Shown: positions 21,301 to 31,003 of the stretch, one piece after another
How positions within the stretch are numbered: position 1 is the stretch's first letter
Layout: every line of letters starts with the position of its first letter
DNA from: Entophlyctis helioformis
Lineage: Eukaryota; Chytridiomycota; Chytridiomycetes; Chytridiales; Chytriomycetaceae
DNA length: 64,000 nt
Reading direction: 5' to 3'
Assembly (NCBI GenBank): GCA_025526915.1
Contig: JAHLKH010000023.1
Span: 1-64,000, forward strand
Program-made: the position numbers and the translations under genes
Notes under the pieces: model-generated
Databases searched by the model: none
What the model was told of the DNA's origin: nothing
The model's input: only the letters and a program-made list of their open reading frames with translations

Positions 21301-24300
21301 GCCACGACAGCAGCGCCGGCGACGTGTCCGACAGCCGCCAAGACGACACATTCCACATTGGCACATCGAGCGACATGGACGTTGATCTCATGGGCGACAT
21401 CCAGGTGGCGTCCAGCAGCCCCAGCAGCGTCAGCGTGTCCGACGACGAGTTTATGGTGGAGGAAGAGGAGGAGGAAGAAGAAGAGGCCGACGACGACGAC
21501 GACTTTGCCGAAGACGAAGAGCAGCCGGTGCCGAGCGGCGGCATGTCGCACGACCACGGTGCAGCCGCAAGCCAGGCTCGCCCTCCTTCGCGTGCCAGCG
21601 CCGCTGCAGGCGCCGCTGCAAGCACGACCGCACGGCCGGCCACACGCACGGCAGCGACCACATCGGCAAGAGTGGCTGCAAGAGCGGCTGCGACCAGGCA
21701 GGCGGCCTCTGCCGCGTCATCGCGCAATCCGTCCCCCAACACTCGCACGCGGCGCAACCACCACATTCCCACCGGCCGTCCCAGAGGCCGTCCGCCAAAG
21801 AACGGGTACCCAAACCCGCCTCTGCCTGCCACTACGTCGACGTATATTCCCACCGGCCGTCCACGCGGCCGTCCGCCCAAGACGCCTCAGGCCAAAGCTG
21901 CCGCCGCGGCCCGCGCACTGGCACGTGCACAAGAGGCCGCCGCGGCGATGGAGGCCGAACGACGTGCAGCAGAGAATGCTTCCTACAGAGGGCCTGCCTC
22001 CTACCAGCACTCTCACTTGGGCATCTCGATCCCGCACGCCGATTCGCAGGCAGGCAGAGGCGCAATGTCATCCACCGCAACGTCTGCGGCCTCGTCGGTG
22101 AGCACATCGCCCCTGTCCACGGCGTTGTTTCCGCCATTTGACCACCAGTTTGCACGCCCAACCGCCCTTGCTTCGTCGGCCATGTCATCGGAACAGTCCT
22201 CGACCGCCGTCTCTCCCCTGCTTCCATCCGCTGGCTTGGCATCGGGAACGCGTGGCCAGCACTCGTCGTCGGCCGAGTCCATGCAGACGCGTCGTTTGCG
22301 CTCAACGACTGCGCCTTCAACCAGCTCTTCGTTGCGACCGCGTCCGGTTGATCACTCGCATGCTGACCAGTCGGCAGAGCTTCACGGCAAGCGCCGTCTG
22401 TCAGAGAGACGCAGAGGAGCAGCATCCTCTGACGCGGATCACCACAGAGCCACGCCGACTGGTGAGCCGCCCTTGCATCGCCGCCTCTTTGATGACGAGT
22501 CGTCTGCATCCACAAGCCACCCCACATCGCCCATGCTTGCAGGGCGACGGAGCTCGAATCGCGGCGGAAACAGACACCGCTCGCCTTCGCCGTCAAGCAA
22601 ATCTCGGCAGCGTCGGAAAGGTCTGTACCAAATGTCGCCACCGCCGCCAAACCATATCCGCTGGGCAAGCTCCCCTGCTCGTCGTCGCGAAGTTCTTCTC
22701 GGTCTGCATGCACACGGCGACGAGTCGATTGCAGAGACGCTCAAGTACCTGCGCGACTCGTTTGACCCGATGACCTATGACATGGAGATGCCGCTGGACG
22801 ACCAGCGAAGCAGTCCATTGCATGTCGCCGCTGCCTATGGACGCCTCAAGATTGTCAAGGCTTTGCTGGCGCGCGGCGCATCCCCAGAGTGCCGTGACGT
22901 GTCTGGCGAAACGCCGCTCATGCGCGCCATTGGCCGATCCACATGCTACGAGATGGATGTGTTCCCGTTTCTGCTGCACCTGTTGCGGCGGTCGGTCTTT
23001 GCGCGTGACGATGCAGGCCGCACCATTCTACACCACGCTGCGTTCCTGAGCCAGTATCCGTCCAAGCGTGTGCTGTCACGGTACTACACGCAATGTATCC
23101 TGGACTATGCCGACCACGCCATGTCAGCATCGACGGCCGTCACGCAGGACACGGTCGAGTCGTTTATGAATGCCAAGGATGAGCATGGCCGCACGGCGCT
23201 CCATGTCGCTGCATTTTACCGCAACCACCGCGTCGTGCAGATGCTGCTGGGATACGGCGCCGATCCGCTTTTGGAGGATGCCTACGGCGACACTCCGATT
23301 GAGGCTGCTGGAAGCGACATGCGCCTTCGTCGACTCTTTGCCTCCCAAACGGTCAGTCTGCATTGCCTTTTGTTTTGTTTGTCAACTTTGTTTGAGCCGG
23401 TGCTAACCATTGACATGGCCCATAGGACAACACTGTTACGACCAGCGAGCACTTGGACGCTCTCGACACCATCTCTGATGCGCCAACAACAACGGCACCG
23501 CCACGGCCTGCAACGACTGGCCAGGCCGATGCTCACGACGAAGTGGCTGTGGTTGTTGGCTCGGATGCGGATGAGCCAGCCCTGTCTCGCGACCGCAACC
23601 ATCCGGAGCTGCTGAATGCGTCCGTGCTGAAGCGACAAGCCGATGCCATGTCGGCAATGCCTCGCGCGTTTTCCGAGACATACCGCGAAACCACGAGCTA
23701 TCTTCTGATGGAAGACGAGATCGCGAATGCTGCGGAGCGGCTTCTGCCATCGCGTCTTAGTGTTGAGGCTCTGAACAAGAGCCAAGGCCGGTTTGTGCGG
23801 CTCGTTGAGCGTGCCAAGCAGATCTACAAGCATGTGGACTACGTCCGCAGCACGATTCCCGCCACACTGTTGGTCCCTGACGAAACCCTAGCTGAGCCTG
23901 CAGCCGAGTCTGAGGCTGAGCCTGTGGCAGAGGCTCCTGTGGATGCGGCTGTGCCTGCGACTGAGCCTGAGGCAGGCGCGACTTTTGCTGCGCTTGTTTC
24001 GACCGCCATCACAGAATCCTCTACACTCGCCGCCACATCGGCTCCAACTGCGCCAGGTATCTTACCAGACTGGCCTGGATCGTCTGATCTGCTTCTGGCT
24101 GCTACTGCTGCTGCTGCTGCGACGCCATTGCCAGTGGATGTGGAGAGAAGCATCGTGCCGTTTGCATCGCCGTCCAGTCTCCAGGGCCAGTCTTCTCTGC
24201 TGCCGTCCAAGGTCGAGCTCGGCACACCAACAACTGCGTCCTCGTTCCAGTCAGTCAACCTGGCCCCCGCCGTGGTTCTGGGTGAAAAGCGTCGCCTGCT

Positions 24301-24937
24301 CGAGCCAGATGTCATTATCGAGTCGGTCAAGCGTCCGCGTCTGGTGTCATTTGCAACTCTGGCGAGCGCCGACGACGTGCCCGGATCATCTTCCCCGCAG
24401 CTCGCGCACCTGTTGGCCTCGATGGACGTGGTCGAGCCTGATGAAATGGGTGTCGTAGAGCGTGTTCTTGGCGCGCCACCACCGGCACCGTCCGCAATCG
24501 CCCTTGCTGGCGACATGTCTGGCCGGCCGGCCCTCCTGCCACCGCCTTCGTTTACTCTCCCAGACGGCTCGCTGCACCCGATAATCTCCGTGTCCACCAT
24601 GCCCGCCCTGGACCGCCATAACCTCGGTAGTGGGCTCTATGGATACTCTGCCAACGGATCGCCACGGCCAGCGGCTCCCGCGCGGCCGCCCATGACCAAG
24701 GCACAGCGAAAGGAGGCTGCGGAGAAGGAGGCTGTGAAAGTGCTCCGTGCCGAGCTGCTGCAAGTGCAGAAGCAACTCAAGATCAACACGGACGCGTGCC
24801 AGTCGCTGTATGGCGAGGTCAAGGCGCTGGACTTTGACCGGTTCACCAAGAACGAGCGGTACCTGTTCCGCATGTCCCGATGCCTGGGCGTTGCGCCCGT
24901 GGTGGTTGAGGCTGCGTTTGATACTTTTGATCCCTGA
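18313..24937 (+). CDS. APSES/ankyrin transcription factor (Mbp1/Swi4-type) with AT-hooks
   Basis: DNA-binding subunit of an MBF/SBF-like G1/S regulator, acting in the nucleus. Exons 18313-18980, 19721-23351 and 23426-24937. Order of parts: Ser/Ala-rich N-terminus with an (Ala-Ser)n tract; APSES/KilA-N domain ([44 protein letters not shown], joined across the intron to [15 protein letters not shown]); a very long Ser/Thr/Pro-rich linker; an acidic Glu/Asp run at about 21460-21525; two AT-hooks ([10 protein letters not shown] at about 21775 and 21852); ankyrin repeats ([40 protein letters not shown]); a C-terminal coiled coil ([20 protein letters not shown]). At about 1,900 residues it is far longer than yeast Mbp1 (about 830). 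The AT-hooks are unusual for the family. Confidence 0.85.
19127..19168 (+). repeat. CCA microsatellite in APSES intron 1
   Basis: An almost pure (CCA)n tract within the 740-nt first intron of the APSES gene. With the nearby (CA)n tract it makes this intron the most repeat-rich and by far the longest intron I could define in the window. Confidence 0.85.
19384..19417 (+). repeat. CA dinucleotide microsatellite in APSES intron 1
   Basis: A run of (CA)n with AGACAGACACAG variants at the 3' end, in the same long intron as the CCA tract. Confidence 0.85.
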
Positions 24938-25009
24938 TCGCTGCAAGACTGTTGTGCCTGCCCTATTGAACATTGAATGAATATCTGTCCGCTTCCCCTC
25001 TTCGTCGAC

Positions 25010-26793
25010 ATGCCGAGTGCACCACACGATGCGCTGATGCCTCGGACGCTGCCCACACTGGCCTTTTTCGGCGAGTGAGCCAGCGAGCCAGTGGCTGGAT
25101 GTGCCGCACAGCATGCTGACATGCGCAGTGGCTTGAACGCACAGTTCCGAGCCCACACACCCGCCGGTCACGCTCAGCAGCCAACCAGCAGCAACAGCCT
25201 TTGAGCGCAGATGGGCCCGCACACTGCACGCCCTCAAGGCACGCCCGCCGCCACGCACGTTCCTCGTCCTCCAAGTCTTTCGTCGCCAGGACCTTGCCCT
25301 CTCGTACCAGGCCGCCCACCCGTCCCTCCCGCTGCGGCTCTTCTCCTTTGAAGACGACGCCGCTGCCCCTGGCCGCCGCAAGTTCCTTGTGACGACCATT
25401 GAGGACTTTTGGCACCGATACCGGTGAGTGCATGTGTGCATGTGCAGATGTGCGTATGTGTGGACTCATGAGCTGTGGATGCAGGGACATGGCACCGGCT
25501 CGTCGGCATTACTACGAGATGCTGCTCGAGGGGTGCCCGGCACATCTATACTTCGACATCGAGTACGAGACTGCTCGCAACCCGTGCACCGACGGCAACA
25601 CGCTGATCAAGGCCTTTACACAGGTGGGTTGTCGTTGGCCCTGTGTGGTGCAGAGAGCGATCGTTGATGGACTCACTCGTTGCTGCTGTATAGTTTGTGT
25701 GCGTGAGGTACGCCAAGGTGTGTGGCTGCGACGCGCGCGAGATCAGAGTCGTTGATCTGGAGTCGACCACCGCGGCCAAATTCTCTCGGCACCTGATCGT
25801 CAAGAGTCCGTGTGCGGCGTTCAGAGACACGTCGCATGTCGGCCGGTTTGTTGCCGGGCTTGTTCTCGAGCTCGAGCAGGCGCGACGATCGATTCACGAG
25901 CAGTCAATGTCAGGCGAGCGTGCGGGTGTCGGCAGTCAAGACGAGGCCAACGTGCGGATGCTGGCCATGCATGCGTTTGTGGTGTCGGACGACGGGATAC
26001 CAAAGCTGTTCATAGATACAAGCGTCTATTCGCGCAACCGCAACTTCCGGCTCTGGCTGTCGTGCAAGATTGGCAAGAGTGCCGTGCTGGAGGCTGCCGC
26101 AGATGGACCCGCGATCCCCTTTACCGAGTCTGGTTTCCGCACCACGCTGGCCTCGGACGTGGAGCCAGGCGTGCGGATACTGGATTTCGGGTCGGACGGA
26201 TCAGCGTCACTGCGATCGTCTGCTTCGACGCATGCCCACAATACCACCAGCCGCAACACAAGCCAATGCATCCCTGGATCGCTGTTTCCGGGCATCGAAG
26301 CGTACTTGACGCGGCTGCTGGACACCAAATACCCGTTGCCAGGATCTGCACAACCGTCGTTTGTGCGATCGTCCATGTTCTTTCCAGACCGCCACCAACT
26401 CGTGTTGTCTGTGGGCAACAATCGATACTGCCACAACATTGGCCGCCACCACAAGTCCAATGGCACCTACTATGTCTTTCAGCTTGCCAACTGTCTCTAC
26501 TCGCAACGGTATGCTTGCATTGTTGGTTTGCAAGTGCAGCTCGGCGTACTCACGCAGCCGGTATGGGTCGCAGATGCTATGACCCGGACTGCCGCCATTT
26601 CATGTCGAGGGAAGAAGCATTGCCGATACAAGTCAATCCGTACATGAGCACCGACGACTGGGAGGATGGCGATATCCAAGACACTCCCATCGTGCCACAC
26701 CACGACGACGACGACGACTTTGGCGATGGCGGACTGCCCGATGAGATGATTCTGGAAGCGATTGCCACAGATACCGCGCACGTATGGGGGTAG
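25010..26793 (+). CDS. PRIMPOL: DNA-directed primase/polymerase PrimPol (AEP superfamily)
   Basis: Repriming polymerase acting at stalled forks in nucleus and/or mitochondria. Five exons: 25010-25074, 25145-25423, 25485-25623, 25694-26508, 26574-26793. All junctions restore frame and use GT-AG. Features in order: RTLPTLAFFGD; LRLFSFEDD and RKFLVTTIEDFW; catalytic motif I in AHLYFDIEYE; DLESTTAAKFSRHLIV (motif II region); FIDTSVYSRNRNFRLWLSCKIGK (motif III); zinc knuckle RYCHNIGRHHKSNGTYY with CYDPDCR across the last intron. The tail DDDDDFGDGGLPDEMILEAI is acidic-amphipathic, like RPA-binding motifs of human PRIMPOL (inference). Start at 25010 was chosen because its 70-nt intron gives a continuous N-terminus. 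It converges on Eme1 with an 83-nt gap. Confidence 0.88.
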
Positions 26794-26876
26794 CAATCCA
26801 GCTCATTCCATCCATACAACCAATAATACCACACATTCATTTTGCAACCCATGCAACGGGTATCTACAAGCACCTG

Positions 26877-29393
26877 TCACGACATGAGGTTGTTGGGATT
26901 CGTGCCCCAAAACGCATCATACACTCGTCTCGAGACTTCCGGCCCGATGCTCTTGCCTGTGCCAGGAATCGGAAGCCCAACAAGCATATGCACGGCCGCC
27001 GCCGCCGTGCGACACGCCGCATACGCCCGCACAAGCTGTCCAAACGTCTTGTACCTGTCGCGGATGGCGCCAGCCTTGGCCGTCGAGACCGTCGGCACCT
27101 GCTCTAACATCCGCAGCCACGTGTCTGGTGCATCACGGCCGCTTTTGATCGTGTCGCCAAAGCGCACTTGGACCGTGTCGGCGCGTGCGCGAAGGTCCGG
27201 TGCGCAGGCAATCTGCTCGGTAAACTTGACGATCCAGTCTGGCGTGTCGCACACTTTGCAAATGTGGATGAAGCAGCGGCCGCGCGAGAAGAACTGGAGG
27301 CGTGTCAGGTTCTCTTCGACCGTCTTGTACGGGGGCAGGCCATCTGTGGGTGCCGGTGCTACGCGCTGCTGTTGTTGTTGTAGCGCCTGCAGTGCCATTT
27401 GCTGCTGCTTCTGCCGCTGGTAGGCAAGTTCGGCTCCGGTGGCTGTATCCGCACCGCTGTTGCTGTTGCTGCCGCCGCCAGACGAAGCGTTGGTGCGCAG
27501 TGCCTCAACAAGTGCGGTGCGCATCTGCTTGGTGTAATGCGCTTGCTCGTTGCGCTGGCGCGATCGGTAGAAAGCGTCCAGGTCCTCAATAAAGTAGATG
27601 AGCTTATGGCCCGGGAATGCCGTCAGATGCGCCTCAAAGTGCTGAATGAGATTGGCACCGACACACAGCTGCGCAAACTGGGGTGCTGTCAGGCGGATGA
27701 GCACAAAGGCTTCGCGCTCAACCTTGGTCGGACAAGGCTCCCACTGGTTCGTTTCCTTGCACCACTGCCGTGTTGATTGCCGCTCCCACGCCATGAGATT
27801 GGTGAGTGTGATGCTGCTGCTGTTTCCACTGCTGGCATTGGCGAGTGATTGCATGTTCTGAACGCGCGTCTCTGCGCCAGCGTCTGTGATGGCCTTGAGA
27901 ACAGCAGAGCCGATCGGGTCGCTTGCCCACTCTGGCGACACGATCGCGACCATCTCCTTTGTGCACTCATACTTTTGGCGGATGCGGTTTACAGAGCGCG
28001 TCGACTGCTGTAATTGCTTCTCGATGGCAGCTTGCTCCTGCACGAACATGGAGAGCAGTGTCAACACCCTATGCATCTGCAAAAAGCAATTCGGTGCACT
28101 TGCCTTGGCCATCCGTCGTTCTTCCAGCTGCTGCTCCTTCTCTGCAGCCTTGGCAGCCTTGGCACGCTCCTTTTCAGCCGCTTTGGCTGCCTTTATCTCC
28201 TCCCGCTGCTTCTTGCGCTCTTCGGCCTGGCGCGCCAGTTTATACATGATCAGCTGCCAAGGTATACACGGCATCCGGCTGCCAACGCGGACAACACTTG
28301 CCTCTGCTGCCTTGAGCAGTGCCCTTGATGTTGCTCCAGATGGGCCTGAACTTGAAGCATCTCGCTTTCGTTTGGATGCACCTGCTCCTTGTGGGAGCAA
28401 CGCCAGAGAAGAAGACGCGGACGATGCCTGAGACAGCGGCGCGACCTCACTGTCTTTGTCGCCGTCGGACTCGCTGCTACTACTGTTACTGCTCAGCAGG
28501 TCAATGGCAAGCGATTTCCGCCCTCCAGCTGCCGATCTGTACTTTGATGCCTTTGGGGTGTCGTCAGATTGTGGTTCTGGTCGAGCTCGCCTTGCAGCAT
28601 CAGTCGCTGGTCGCTTCTGCAGCACATGCCGAGCAGACTGCGACGGGTCCAAGTCGGAATCCGAGTCCATGCCATCCATATCGTTCAGACTCGGATTATT
28701 GGCACGGGAGGTGGCCGCAGGCAGATCGTCGTCGCTGTGTCCAAGGGATGACAGCGATGATGACAGACGCAAGTCGCTTGCGAGCCGAGTTGCTGCCAAC
28801 GACGCTGTGGCTTGCGATGAAGATCCCATGGAGTGCAGATCAGAGAATCCAAGATCGCTGCTATAGTGGCTTGCGGCGCCTTGGCTAGGCTGGCTCTGCC
28901 GGCTCTGCTCGCTTTGCTGACTCTGCTGGCTTGGTTGATGATGCTGGCTGGCTGGCTGTCGCCAAGTCGAGGCAGGCGGCGCGTCGTCCAGCATCACGCA
29001 GTCATCGTCGCTGTCGATATCGTTGCCCAGAGAGGCCGCAGTTGATGCGACCGGCGCAAACGCTGCTGCCTTCGTGGGAGGCTCGGGCCGAGGCTGCGTT
29101 GCAGGAGGCGGCGCATGTTCAACAGGCGACCGAGGCTGCGCATGGCCGGCATCAAACGTGTCGTCGAGCAGCAGCAGTTGCAGGCTTGGGTCTCGCTCGG
29201 TTCCCTCGAGAAACGTGCCGTCGAAGAAGCGGTTGAGCGAGGCCTCGAGACTGCCGGTCTTGGCGAGGTCGAGCAGCGCATCCTCCATAGCCACGCCGTC
29301 GCACATCATGCACAGCTGCGCTGCCCATTCGTCCAGCTGGCGACTGCCCATCGCTTGTTGCCGAGCAGATGGAGCGACGAATCGGACAAACAT
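26877..29393 (-). CDS. EME1: Crossover junction endonuclease non-catalytic subunit Eme1
   Basis: Partner of Mus81 in cleaving branched recombination and fork intermediates in the nucleus. The 838-codon frame starts MFVRFVAPSARQQ, followed by a small helical motif (LEASLNRFFDGTF), long Ser/Gln/Asp-rich disorder and a Lys/Glu/Ala coiled coil (AKAAEKERAKAAKAAEKEQ). The ERCC4-like nuclease fold comes next (HKLIYFIEDLDAFYRSRQR, CFIHICKVCDTPDWIVKFTEQ) without the GDxxxERKxxxD metal site, as expected for Eme1. The C-terminal helix-hairpin-helix is RMLEQVPTVSTAKAGAI ... IGPEVSRRVYDAFWG. A 66-nt in-frame stretch at 28103-28038 reads AAG|GCAAGT...GTGCAG and may be a GC-AG intron; removing it joins ERRMAK to EQAAIEKQ. 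Confidence 0.82.
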   Translation of the reverse strand: MFVRFVAPSARQQAMGSRQLDEWAAQLCMMCDGVAMEDALLDLAKTGSLEASLNRFFDGTFLEGTERDPSLQLLLLDDTFDAGHAQPRSPVEHAPPPATQPRPEPPTKAAAFAPVASTAASLGNDIDSDDDCVMLDDAPPASTWRQPASQHHQPSQQSQQSEQSRQSQPSQGAASHYSSDLGFSDLHSMGSSSQATASLAATRLASDLRLSSSLSSLGHSDDDLPAATSRANNPSLNDMDGMDSDSDLDPSQSARHVLQKRPATDAARRARPEPQSDDTPKASKYRSAAGGRKSLAIDLLSSNSSSSESDGDKDSEVAPLSQASSASSSLALLPQGAGASKRKRDASSSGPSGATSRALLKAAEASVVRVGSRMPCIPWQLIMYKLARQAEERKKQREEIKAAKAAEKERAKAAKAAEKEQQLEERRMAKASAPNCFLQMHRVLTLLSMFVQEQAAIEKQLQQSTRSVNRIRQKYECTKEMVAIVSPEWASDPIGSAVLKAITDAGAETRVQNMQSLANASSGNSSSITLTNLMAWERQSTRQWCKETNQWEPCPTKVEREAFVLIRLTAPQFAQLCVGANLIQHFEAHLTAFPGHKLIYFIEDLDAFYRSRQRNEQAHYTKQMRTALVEALRTNASSGGGSNSNSGADTATGAELAYQRQKQQQMALQALQQQQQRVAPAPTDGLPPYKTVEENLTRLQFFSRGRCFIHICKVCDTPDWIVKFTEQIACAPDLRARADTVQVRFGDTIKSGRDAPDTWLRMLEQVPTVSTAKAGAIRDRYKTFGQLVRAYAACRTAAAAVHMLVGLPIPGTGKSIGPEVSRRVYDAFWGTNPNNLMS

Positions 29394-29420
29394 TCATTCA
29401 AGCAGACACTCGGCAAGCAC

Positions 29421-30095
29421 TCAGCGAAGGCCAGACGACACCGCAGGCGAGACCACCGTGTATCGGTCGTGCAGCAGCGGCGTGTTGACCTGCACGACAT
29501 GCGGCGGTCCCATGAGCTGATCGTCGCCCGAAGCAGCCGCGGCCAGCGACGCAGCCATCGACGCACGAGCAGATCGGCGCTTCTCCCGCCGTTCGCTGCG
29601 ATTGCGTTCGAGGGTGCCCGCTGTGCGCTCGGCGAGTCCACGCTGCTCCTGCTCGAACCGCTGCTCGTCTGCCATGGACGCCTGCCCGCCCGAGCGGAAC
29701 CAGCGGAAGAGCACAAGCAGCCCGATGATGAGGCCGATGCCTGCAAAGACAGCGCCGAGCACAATGATAAAGTCCTTGACCACAAAGTGGTACGTGTCGA
29801 ATGCCGTGGCGCGGTCGGTGGCCATGCTCGGGTCGCCGGCCGCCGGAGGGAAGAGGCTGGTGCGGTTGGGGCGGAATGGGTTGGCTGTCGGTGCTGGCGA
29901 TGGCAGGTTGGTCGGCAGCATGGCACCTGGCGGCACGATAACCTGCTGTGCCTGCACAACTGGCGAGCAGCCGATGCTGAGAAGCGAGAGTGTCGCCAGC
30001 TGGACAAGCTGTGCTGTTGCGAGATACGGCCTGGCACTGGACCCCAGCGCGGCCATGCTGTTGGACCGGTGGAAACGCAGAGTCGTTTGCTTCAT
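29421..30095 (-). CDS. Small single-pass type I membrane protein A
   Basis: 224 residues, intronless. MKQTTLRFHRSNSMAALG precedes a signal peptide (LVQLATLSLLSIGCSPVVQAQ). A Pro-rich ectodomain of about 70 residues (VPPGAMLPTNLPSPAP) is followed by one helix (FIIVLGAVFAGIGLIIGLLVLF) and a basic, Arg/Glu-rich cytoplasmic tail with heptad character (QRFEQEQRGLAERTAGTLER). No family recognised. It lies 27 nt downstream of the Eme1 start on the same strand. The next gene upstream, at 30236, has the same architecture, suggesting a tandem pair. Confidence 0.68.
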   Translation of the reverse strand: MKQTTLRFHRSNSMAALGSSARPYLATAQLVQLATLSLLSIGCSPVVQAQQVIVPPGAMLPTNLPSPAPTANPFRPNRTSLFPPAAGDPSMATDRATAFDTYHFVVKDFIIVLGAVFAGIGLIIGLLVLFRWFRSGGQASMADEQRFEQEQRGLAERTAGTLERNRSERREKRRSARASMAASLAAAASGDDQLMGPPHVVQVNTPLLHDRYTVVSPAVSSGLR

Positions 30096-30235
30096 GGATC
30101 TGTGCAGGGCTGTGTTGGGTGCGCACAGCCAGATGGATGGAGGGCAAGTGGGAGGGCAAGTGGCTTTCGACGACCACTGTTCATTCGCGCTCAAACTCCG
30201 ACTCGTGAAACTCCGACTGGCCAAGCAACCCAAGC

Positions 30236-30935
30236 TCAAGGCGATCGTACCGTCACGACGACCACAGGGGGCGGCGGCCCAGCACTCGCCATGGCAGCCA
30301 CATGCAGCGCTGAGGCTTCCTCCTCCGCATCGCCTTTGCCAGCCGCACGCTTCTTCCTTGCCGCGCGATGTGCAGCTAGGCCAAACTTGGTGCGTTCAGC
30401 CATCTTGGCCACACCCGCCTCCCACTGTGCATCCACCGGCTGCTCATGCTTCGAGTCTCTTGAATCAAAACGATCACTGCCGTTGCTGACCAGCGGCGCA
30501 TTGCTCCGTCCGAAGCGGCGCCTGATGAACACCACGCCAACTGCCGTGATGCACACACACACTCCAACAATGCCGAGTCCAAGGAGGGTCCTATGTGGAT
30601 GGATGTCTGGTCAGCAAGTCGCTCATGGTGAGCAGTGGTGGTGCAAGCCGGCTGGAAACTTGCCACTTCCAGTCCGAGAACAGAATCTGCAGACCGTCGC
30701 GCTGCTCATCTGGCCGGTCAAACGACGACTTGACGGCCGTGTCGGATGCTGTTGGAGCCGCCTGTGCTGCTGTCGACTGCAGCTGAGACGCCAGAGGCCG
30801 GTCAGGGAACTCGGTGTCGTCGACGCCGGGAATTTGGGCATGTGCAAGCAAGGGTGCTGCAGCCACGAGATAAGCCATGGCCAGCAGCATCCTTGGCGCA
30901 TCTTGTGCAACTGCTCGCGAGATCTGTGGCGTCAT
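30236..30935 (-). CDS. Small single-pass type I membrane protein B
   Basis: Two exons. The first encodes a signal peptide (MLLAMAYLVAAAPLLAHAQ, preceded by an optional 15-residue extension) and a short ectodomain. A GTGGCA...CACATAG intron (about 30654-30594) joins FSDWK to TLLGLGIVGVCVCITAVGVVFI, the membrane helix. The tail is basic (AERTKFGLAAHRAARKKRAA) and ends in a Pro/Val run. Signal peptide, short ectodomain, helix and charged tail match its neighbour at 29421, but primary sequence similarity is low. Function unknown. The splice donor was chosen on phase and is uncertain. Confidence 0.6.
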
Positions 30936-31003
30936 CGAGTCGTCAAAAAAGAGACTGGGAAACCGCCGATGAAATGTGCAAGGGAATGTATTGGGTTCTG
31001 CGT

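Noticed and set aside
21832..22713. 293-codon minus-strand ORF opposite the APSES gene
   Set aside because: Shadow of the long sense frame that carries the AT-hooks; composition follows the sense codons.
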